38,423 nucleotides of DNA from WVZL01 sp041862375. GTDB lineage: Bacteria; Acidobacteriota; Aminicenantia; Aminicenantales; Aminicenantaceae. Location of the stretch: assembly GCA_041862375.1 (NCBI GenBank), contig JBGVTE010000133.1:1-38423 (forward strand), read 5' to 3'. Shown piece by piece: positions 32,581-38,423 of the stretch (position 1 is its first letter; the number at the start of each line of letters is the position of its first letter). Under the pieces are notes generated by a model. It searched no databases. It saw nothing but the letters and a program-made list of their open reading frames with translations, and had not been told where the DNA came from. The translations under genes and the position numbers were made by a program.

Positions 32581-35061
32581 GTGTCTGTTAAATGTCCTAA
32601 ATGTAATTCTGATAATCCTCCCATTTCAAAATTTTGTAAAAAGTGTGGAACCAAGCTTCCTCTCCCAGAAGATATTTCCACTCTTCCCACCGGGCATCTT
32701 AAAACAGCAATGAAAGATTTAACCAGAGGAAGCACTTTTGCCGGACGGTATGAGGTTATCGAAGAGCTTGGTAAAGGAGGTATGGGCACAGTCTACAGGG
32801 TATTTGATAAAAAGATTGAAGAGGAAGTTGCCTTAAAGCTCATTAATCCTGAGATTGCAGCGGATAAGAAGACAATAGAGAGGTTCAGGGACGAGCTAAA
32901 AATAGCCCGCAAGATTGCCCACAGGAATGTCTGTCAGATGTATGATCTAGGTGAAGAGGAAGGTACTTATTATATAACTTTGGAATATATACCTGGTGAG
33001 GATTTAAAGAGTTTCATCAGAAGATCAAGGCAATTCACTCCAGAGACCGCTTTATACATAGCCAGACAGGTTTGCGAGGGGCTGGCCGAGGCTCACAGCC
33101 TAGGGATTGTCAATCGTGATTTAAAGCCCGGCAATATCATGATTGATAAGGAAGGGAATGCCCGGATTATGGATTTTGGTATCGCCTGCTCCCCAGAAGA
33201 GAAAGGGATAACAGGAAATGGAGTGATTATCGGTACGCCTGAATACATGTCGCCCGAGCAGGTTGAAGGGAAGAGAGCAGACATCCGTTCAGATATTTAT
33301 TCTCTGGGAGTGATTCTATACGAGATGGTGACTGGAAAAGTTCCTTTTGAAGGAGATATACTGCTAAGCATAGCTTTAAAACAAAAAACAAAAGTACCTA
33401 AAAATCCAAAAGAGCTCAACGCGCAAGTACCGTCGGACCTCAGCCGATTGATTCTGCGATGCATTGAAAAGGATAAAGAGAGAAGATACCAGACGCCGGA
33501 GGAACTTATTTCAGAACTGACCAAGATAGAGAAAGGCATTCTTGCAGCAGAGAGAGAGATCCCCAAAAGAAGGCTTGAAATTAAATTGAATAAGTTTCTC
33601 AAATACGGTGGGGCTGTGATAATTTTGATTTTACTTATAGTGGCTGGAATCCTGCTGATCCCGAAGCACCGAGAGCCCATAAATTCTATAGCTGTCCTTC
33701 CTCTTGAAAATCTATCCGGTGACCCTGAGCAGGACTACTTTGTCGACGGGATGACTGACGCATTGATTACCGAGCTGTCTAAGATTGGAGCCCTCAAAAG
33801 AGTGATTTCACGGCAGTCGGTAATGAACTACAAGAATACAGATAAGCTGTTGCCAGAGATAGCACGCGAATTGAACGTGGATGCGATTGTAGAAGGTTCT
33901 GTCTTGGTCATTGGCGAGAAGGTACGAATCGCGGCCCAGTTGATTGAGGCGAGAACAGACCGTCACCTCTGGGTAGAAAGCTATGAGCGAGACCTCAAGG
34001 ATATCTTTGACTTACAGAGTGAAGTGGCCCGAAAAATCGCTAAAGAGATCAAGGCCACTATGACCCCGGAAGAGCAGATTCGCCTGGGGAAATTCACTCC
34101 GGTTAATCCAGATGTCTATCAGCTTTACTTGAGAGGCCGTTTCTTCTGGAATAAACGTACAGAAAAGGATTTAAAAAAGGCAATAGAGTATTTCGAAGAA
34201 GCGGTTAAAGCAGACCCCGACTACGCCCTGGCATATGCGGGCTTGGCTGACTCTTATCAAATCCTTCCAGAGTACAGTTCTTTCCCCTCCGAAGAGGCTT
34301 ATCAGAAGTCAAATGAAGCAGCTCTGAAGGCGCTTGAGATTGACGAGTCTCTTGCTGAAGCCCATGTCTCCTTGGCGGCGAATAAGCATGATTATGAATG
34401 GGACTGGGTGGGCGCTGAGAGGGAATTCAAGCGAGCTATTGAACTCAATCCCGGCTATGCAACTGCTCACTTCTGGTATGCGTACCATTTAGTACATTTG
34501 GCCAGGCTTGACGAAGCCATCAAAGAAATAAAAAGAGCTCATGAATTGGATCCTTTTTCTCTTGTCATAAACAGATGGGTTGGAACGGTGTTCTATAACG
34601 CCCACCGGTTCGAGGAGGCAATAGATGCCTTGCAAATGACCCTCGAGATGGATCCTACAATCTTGAATATACACATGATGCTCGGTTTAACTTATTTAGC
34701 AAAGTCGATGTATGAAGAAGCTCTGGCTGAGTTTCAAAAAGAAAAAGAGCTCAGAGGAAGATGGCATCCAAGAATAGAAGCTTGTATCGGAATTACCTAC
34801 GCGCGGATGGGCAAGAGAGCAGAGGCAGCGCAGGTACTTGAAGATTTGCTGGAAAGATCAAAGAAAGCGGATTTTATACCGTATTACTTGGCCCATTTTT
34901 ATTTTGCCCTGGGCGAGAACGATAAGGGATTTGAGTTGCTGGAAAAAGCGTCCGAAAAACTCAGGCGTCCATTGAGTTCTCTCAAAGTAGATCCATTACT
35001 CGACGGAGTCCGCTCTGATCCGAGGTTTGCGGCACTGCTGAGGAAGATGGGCTTGGAGTAG
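32581..35061 (+). CDS. Membrane Ser/Thr protein kinase with zinc ribbon, TolB-like domain and TPRs
   Basis: An 826-residue protein starting at GTG behind AAGGGAG; the open frame runs 19 codons further upstream without a ribosome site. Order of domains: zinc ribbon with C5, C8, C19, C22; kinase domain about 57-320 with glycine loop GKGGMG (64-69), K86 (VALKL), catalytic loop V-N178-R-D180-LKPGN, DFG 198-200 and SPE 224-226; a single transmembrane helix (343-361); a TolB-N/FlgO-like nucleotide-binding-type region about 366-490 (SIAVLPLENLSGDPEQDYF, then AIVEGSVLVIGEKVRIAAQL); and TPRs from about 515 to 800. The catalytic His is Asn (NRD). Pknb-type kinases of this architecture are common in Acidobacteriota; cytoplasmic kinase and periplasmic sensor parts would lie on opposite sides of the membrane. 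Confidence 0.92.
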   Translation: MSVKCPKCNSDNPPISKFCKKCGTKLPLPEDISTLPTGHLKTAMKDLTRGSTFAGRYEVIEELGKGGMGTVYRVFDKKIEEEVALKLINPEIAADKKTIERFRDELKIARKIAHRNVCQMYDLGEEEGTYYITLEYIPGEDLKSFIRRSRQFTPETALYIARQVCEGLAEAHSLGIVNRDLKPGNIMIDKEGNARIMDFGIACSPEEKGITGNGVIIGTPEYMSPEQVEGKRADIRSDIYSLGVILYEMVTGKVPFEGDILLSIALKQKTKVPKNPKELNAQVPSDLSRLILRCIEKDKERRYQTPEELISELTKIEKGILAAEREIPKRRLEIKLNKFLKYGGAVIILILLIVAGILLIPKHREPINSIAVLPLENLSGDPEQDYFVDGMTDALITELSKIGALKRVISRQSVMNYKNTDKLLPEIARELNVDAIVEGSVLVIGEKVRIAAQLIEARTDRHLWVESYERDLKDIFDLQSEVARKIAKEIKATMTPEEQIRLGKFTPVNPDVYQLYLRGRFFWNKRTEKDLKKAIEYFEEAVKADPDYALAYAGLADSYQILPEYSSFPSEEAYQKSNEAALKALEIDESLAEAHVSLAANKHDYEWDWVGAEREFKRAIELNPGYATAHFWYAYHLVHLARLDEAIKEIKRAHELDPFSLVINRWVGTVFYNAHRFEEAIDALQMTLEMDPTILNIHMMLGLTYLAKSMYEEALAEFQKEKELRGRWHPRIEACIGITYARMGKRAEAAQVLEDLLERSKKADFIPYYLAHFYFALGENDKGFELLEKASEKLRRPLSSLKVDPLLDGVRSDPRFAALLRKMGLE

Positions 35062-35405
35062 TGATAGACAAAACCATTTCTACCAGGAAAGCACTACTCA
35101 TCCGAAGAGGCAATCAAAATAATGAAGGAAGAAATTGATAAAATTATAAATTAGAATATGATTTATCAAGCAGGAAAAACAAATTCATATAAATAAAAAA
35201 AGCGGAAAAAAAGTAATATATTTCCCGTTGATAGTCTCTTTAACTTCTTTTATCTAAGGAAACATCTGTGTGATTAAATTTTCTTCCAACTCAAAACTTT
35301 ATATCTTTATTTACCGTATAATATAAAAGAAGGAGTGCTGTATATTAAACAGGCCGTTTATTCGAATATCACCTCAAAAACATAATAAAATTTAAGGAGG
35401 ACTAT
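35062..35405. other. AT-rich intergenic stretch upstream of tldD
   Basis: This 344-base gap contains a TATAAT at 35317-35322 upstream of the TldD gene, but no convincing -35 element. A short frame at about 35102-35154 reads EEAIKIMKEEIDKIIN and then stops, perhaps another 3' relic. No other gene or hairpin was seen. Confidence 0.35.
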
Positions 35406-36938
35406 ATGAAAAAAATTACCCGACGTTCTTTTCTCAAATCCACTGCCACAGCGGCAGCTGCTACTCTGGCAGCACCTGTTTTGCCAAAGGGATTGTATGC
35501 CCTTGCTCGTGGGGATACTCCAGGATATTTTGAACGCGAATTCGGCATTACTGACAGTGTGTGCCAGAAGGTCCTCGCTGAGGCATTGGCCAAAGGAGGC
35601 GATTTTGCCGACTTGTTCTTTGAGCACACCATTAGTAACTGGCTGATCTTGGAAGATGGAAAAGTCAACAGGGCTTACAGCGACGTTGCTCTTGGTGTTG
35701 GAATTCGAACCGTGAAGGGCGACCAGGTCGGCTATGGATTCACCCAGGAGTTGACCGAGAAGTCAATGCTGAATGCCGCTTCTACTGCCGCCACAATTGC
35801 CAGCGCAGGGGCAAAGAAACCCTCTGGAAAGTTTGCCTGGCTGGAGACGAAAAATTACTACCCTCTAAAGACTCTTCTGACTTCTGTTCCGCTTGAATCT
35901 AAACTTCCACTTGTACAATCTGTAAACGATAAATGTTTCGCCCTGTCACCACTTATCGCCAAAGTAAATGCTGGATATTATGACCAGCAGAAGCGGATAC
36001 TGGTTGTAACTAGCGACGGAACAAAAGCCGAAGACCTGCAGCCCAGGAATTATCTTTATGCTTCTGTTGTAGCGGAGAAGGATGGCAAGCGAGAGAGGGC
36101 AGGTTGGAATTTCGGCGGCCGAAGGGATTTCTCTTTTTACACTCCAGCATTGTTGGAAGAATTGGCAAAAACAGCCGTAGACCGTGCGGTTATTCTTTTC
36201 GAGGCGGTCCAACCTCCCGCTGGAGAAATGCCTGTTGTATTAGGTCCGGGCGTTACAGGCGTTCTTCTCCACGAGGCCATCGGACACGGGATGGAAGCTG
36301 ACTTTAACCGGAAAAAGATATCCACCTACAGCACCATGATCGGGAAAAAAGTAGCAGAGCCCTTTGTGACTATTATTGACGACGGCACTGTACCGAATCT
36401 TTTAGGTTCCATTAACTTTGACGACGAAGGCACTCCTGGACAGAAAACAGTGCTTGTCGACAACGGGATTCTATCCAGTTACATGTATGACAAGATTTCT
36501 GCACGACATTATAAAGTAAAATCTACAGGCAACGGACGCCGTCAGAGCTACCAGCACTATGTTCAGCCACGTATGAGAAACACTTACATGCTGGCAGGAC
36601 CGGCAACTCCTGAGGATGTCATCAAGAGCGTGAAAAAAGGCATCTATGTCCAGGATGTGAGCAATGGAGAGGTAAAAATCGGTGAAGGTGATTTCGCATT
36701 CTATGTTTCTCAGGGAAAAATGATCGAGAACGGCAAACTCACTGCGCCCATCAAGGATATCAACATCATGGGCAATGGACCGAAGATGCTGAGGAACACC
36801 ACCATATTGGCAAATGATCTCAAAATGAATAAAGGTGGTTCAGGTGCGTGCGGTAAAGGTGGACAGGCAGTTCCCTGCGGGTTCGGTCAGCCAACATGCC
36901 TGGTGAAATCGATGACTGTCGGCGGAATAAGAAGATAA
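35406..36938 (+). CDS. tldD: TldD-family metalloprotease with a Tat signal peptide
   Basis: A 510-residue TldD/PmbA-family protein with AAGGAGG upstream. The N-terminus is a twin-arginine signal: basic MKKITRRSFLK (RRxFLK consensus), hydrophobic TATAAAATLAAPVLP. The zinc-binding site is H289-E290-A-I-G-H294 in LLHEAIGHGMEAD. TldD family traits include an N-terminal beta-rich domain (NWLILEDGKVNRAYSDVALG) and a C-terminal SNGEVKIGEGDFAFYVSQG. TldD and TldE form a heterodimeric protease that trims unfolded peptides in characterised bacteria, where it is cytoplasmic; here the Tat signal implies export of the folded enzyme. Separated by 16 bases from its partner gene. Confidence 0.9.
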   Translation: MKKITRRSFLKSTATAAAATLAAPVLPKGLYALARGDTPGYFEREFGITDSVCQKVLAEALAKGGDFADLFFEHTISNWLILEDGKVNRAYSDVALGVGIRTVKGDQVGYGFTQELTEKSMLNAASTAATIASAGAKKPSGKFAWLETKNYYPLKTLLTSVPLESKLPLVQSVNDKCFALSPLIAKVNAGYYDQQKRILVVTSDGTKAEDLQPRNYLYASVVAEKDGKRERAGWNFGGRRDFSFYTPALLEELAKTAVDRAVILFEAVQPPAGEMPVVLGPGVTGVLLHEAIGHGMEADFNRKKISTYSTMIGKKVAEPFVTIIDDGTVPNLLGSINFDDEGTPGQKTVLVDNGILSSYMYDKISARHYKVKSTGNGRRQSYQHYVQPRMRNTYMLAGPATPEDVIKSVKKGIYVQDVSNGEVKIGEGDFAFYVSQGKMIENGKLTAPIKDINIMGNGPKMLRNTTILANDLKMNKGGSGACGKGGQAVPCGFGQPTCLVKSMTVGGIRR

Positions 36939-36954
36939 GGAAAGGAGAGTAGAA

Positions 36955-38277
36955 ATGAAGAAAGAAATGTATGATTTGGCTGCTTGGTCGATCAAAACTG
37001 CGAAATCCGCTGGCGCCGATGAGTGCCGAGTAGGTATAAGCAGCGATCGATTTGTCAATATCAGCTACCGGGAACGCAAGCCGGAGAATATAAAAGAAGC
37101 TTCCCGAAGAGGGCTCGGCATCGAAGTCTTTGTGAACGGCCGGTATTCGGCTCAGAGTACCTCAGACCTGCGGAAAAACGCTCTAAAAGACTTTATTTCA
37201 AACGCTATATCCACCACAAAGCTTTTAGCAAAGGATCCTTACCGAACCTTACCAGATCCCAAATATTACAAGGGGAGAGCCGAGCTTGATTTAGAAATTC
37301 TCGATCCTGACTACAAAAAATTTTCACCTGAAGACAGACACAACATGGTGAAAGCCGCAGAGGAATCTTGCCTCGCGAAGGGAGGAGAGAAGGTTATTTC
37401 AGTCACGGCAAGCGAATACGACAGTTACAGAGAAGTGATTTTGATGAGCAGCAATGGTTTTGAAGGTTACAGGGAATCCACTTATTACCAAGCCGTAGCA
37501 CAAATGACTGTTCAGGGTGAAGGTGACCGCCGTCCCATGGGCTTCGACTACGCAGCGGCAGTGATGAGAAAGGATTTGCCTTCACCGGAGAAAATCGGCG
37601 CTTCGGCAGCAAAACGAACTCTCGATCTTCTCGGTGGGAAAAAAATCAAAACTGAGACCTTGCCTATCATCATAGAAAATAGGAATGTTCCAAGAATACT
37701 CAGTGGATTTCTAGATGCTATGTATGGCGCTAATATCCAGCAGAAACGCTCCTTCCTGGCAGACAAAAAAGGGGAAATGATTGCAAGCAAGTATTTCACA
37801 GTCATTGATGATCCATTCATTAAAAGCGGCTTTGGAAGCCGGCTGTTTGACGGCGACGGTTTTGCGGCAAAAAAGAGAATTATGATTGATTCGGGTGTGT
37901 TAAAAGAGTTCTTTGTTGATTGGTACTACAGCCGAAAGCTGAGCTGGGAGCCCACTTCAGGAGGACCTTCCAACCTGATAATTCCTCCAGGAAAGCGCTC
38001 CCTGAAGGAAATCATGAAGGATCTCGGCAGAGGCATTTTTATAACTGGATTCATCGGCGGTAACTCCAACTCGACTACTGGCGATGCCTCGATTGGGATT
38101 ATCGGCAAGCTTTTTGAAAACGGCAAGCCAGTGCAATCTGTTTCTGAGATGAACATAGCTGGCAATCACCTCAAGTTCTGGCAGCAACTTGTCGAAGCCG
38201 CCAATGACCCGTGGATCTATTCTTCTTGGCGTACACCGAGCCTGGTTTTCACGGACGTGGTTGTTTCCGGCCTCTAG
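36955..38277 (+). CDS. TldE/PmbA-family protein (TldD partner, no catalytic motif)
   Basis: A 440-residue protein with AAAGGAGAG before the ATG. It shows the TldD/PmbA fold: a beta-rich N-terminal half (KSAGADECRVGISSDRFVNI, then EASRRGLGIEVFVNGRY) and a C-terminal TTGDASIGIIGKLFENGKPVQ followed by MNIAGNHLKFWQQLVE, both hallmarks of TldE. There is no HExxxH motif, as expected for the non-catalytic partner. It has no signal peptide, whereas TldD next to it carries a Tat signal; a pre-assembled complex could be carried out by the TldD signal (hitchhiking), an inference. The 3' end falls 146 bases before the window edge. Confidence 0.9.
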   Translation: MKKEMYDLAAWSIKTAKSAGADECRVGISSDRFVNISYRERKPENIKEASRRGLGIEVFVNGRYSAQSTSDLRKNALKDFISNAISTTKLLAKDPYRTLPDPKYYKGRAELDLEILDPDYKKFSPEDRHNMVKAAEESCLAKGGEKVISVTASEYDSYREVILMSSNGFEGYRESTYYQAVAQMTVQGEGDRRPMGFDYAAAVMRKDLPSPEKIGASAAKRTLDLLGGKKIKTETLPIIIENRNVPRILSGFLDAMYGANIQQKRSFLADKKGEMIASKYFTVIDDPFIKSGFGSRLFDGDGFAAKKRIMIDSGVLKEFFVDWYYSRKLSWEPTSGGPSNLIIPPGKRSLKEIMKDLGRGIFITGFIGGNSNSTTGDASIGIIGKLFENGKPVQSVSEMNIAGNHLKFWQQLVEAANDPWIYSSWRTPSLVFTDVVVSGL

Positions 38278-38342
38278 AAATACTGAAGAATCAGTACAAT
38301 ACTTATCACGAGAGGAAGGGCATTAATCTATTTATTTTCAAT

Positions 38343-38379
38343 GAGATTGCCACGCTCTCTTCGATCGCTCGCAATGACA
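38343..38379. repeat. Dispersed inverted repeat of the GAGATTGC...GCAATGAC kind
   Basis: Bases 38343-38379 read GAGATTGCCACGCTCTCTTC then GATCGCTCGCAATGACA. Its complement is TGTCATTGCGAGCGATCG and then AAGAGAGCGTGGCAATCTC. ATTGC at one end and GCAAT at the other pair, and the whole is partly self-complementary. Short intergenic repeats of this wording (TCATTGCGAGCGAAGCG...GCAATCTC) are scattered in many unrelated bacterial genomes (recalled, not searched). It lies just downstream of the tldE-like stop. Function unknown; it is not protein-coding despite an open frame across it. Confidence 0.5.
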
Positions 38380-38423
38380 ATGGAACTGCCTTTTTCGAAC
38401 ACTTCTTTTAATCCCGTCACTTT

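Noticed and set aside
38211..38411. 66-codon frame at the right edge
   Set aside because: It starts inside the TldE-like gene in another frame and runs through the dispersed repeat, giving the familiar spurious NEIATLSSIARNDN translation.
1..38423. CRISPR array, prophage or toxin-antitoxin pair
   Set aside because: No regularly spaced direct repeats, phage structural genes, cas genes or recognisable toxin-antitoxin pair were seen on reading through the window.

Overview
The window most resembles the genome of a Gram-negative-type bacterium of the Acidobacteriota/Candidatus Aminicenantes kind. This is an inference from gene content: a GWxTD-domain protein with TPRs, a zinc-ribbon Ser/Thr kinase with TolB-like and TPR domains, serine hydrolases of the beta-lactamase fold fused to TPRs, a Tat-exported TldD, and outer-membrane beta-barrels. 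No rRNA, intact tRNA, CRISPR array, prophage or intact insertion sequence was seen. Base composition is mosaic by eye: the ABC-transporter operon is clearly GC-richer than the AT-rich surface-polysaccharide-type operon and the long gaps.

Layout. 1-3.1 kb: the 5' end of a LytS-type sensor kinase (minus strand), an exported ankyrin/metallo-beta-lactamase-fold fusion, a small membrane protein, and a decayed second copy of the metallo-beta-lactamase domain. 3.3-8.4 kb: a SAM methyltransferase, a broken hypothetical gene, the GWxTD-TPR protein, a decayed outer-membrane protein 3' end and an exported amidohydrolase. 8.4-9.4 kb holds only gene remnants, including a tRNA-Arg(CCT)-like relic. 9.4-14.3 kb: two exported serine hydrolase-TPR proteins flank a 57-residue membrane protein with CFC motifs at both ends and an exported SagB-type nitroreductase. 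14.5-15.1 kb: a shredded IS3-family element. 15.2-20.4 kb: a five-gene minus-strand operon (beta-barrel protein, ABC ATPase, two FtsX-type permeases, LolA-like carrier), three of whose junctions are 4-bp overlaps. 20.4-23.4 kb: small and hypothetical genes, a nucleosidase-like protein, a HEAT-repeat membrane protein and a second copy of the IS end sequence. 23.4-28.8 kb: an NAD-dependent epimerase/reductase, then an operon with its own sigma70-like promoter (left-handed beta-helix acyltransferase, methyltransferase, an unrecognised HVH-motif protein and a GlpD/GlpA-like FAD dehydrogenase). 28.9-32.3 kb: an APC permease, a methyltransferase with an N-terminal hydrophobic segment, and an FkbM-type methyltransferase. 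32.6-38.3 kb: a large Ser/Thr kinase and a TldD/TldE-like pair. A dispersed-type inverted repeat lies near the right edge.

How the genes work together. The clearest functional unit is the 15-20 kb operon, which has the parts list of a Lol-like cell-envelope trafficking system (inner-membrane ABC pump, periplasmic carrier, outer-membrane barrel). The 24.5-28.8 kb operon looks like a modification pathway for a surface glycan or glycerol-containing lipid. Much of the remaining coding capacity is exported. A second theme is decay: at least six intergenic stretches carry readable 3' ends of lost genes, so this part of the chromosome has been losing DNA.
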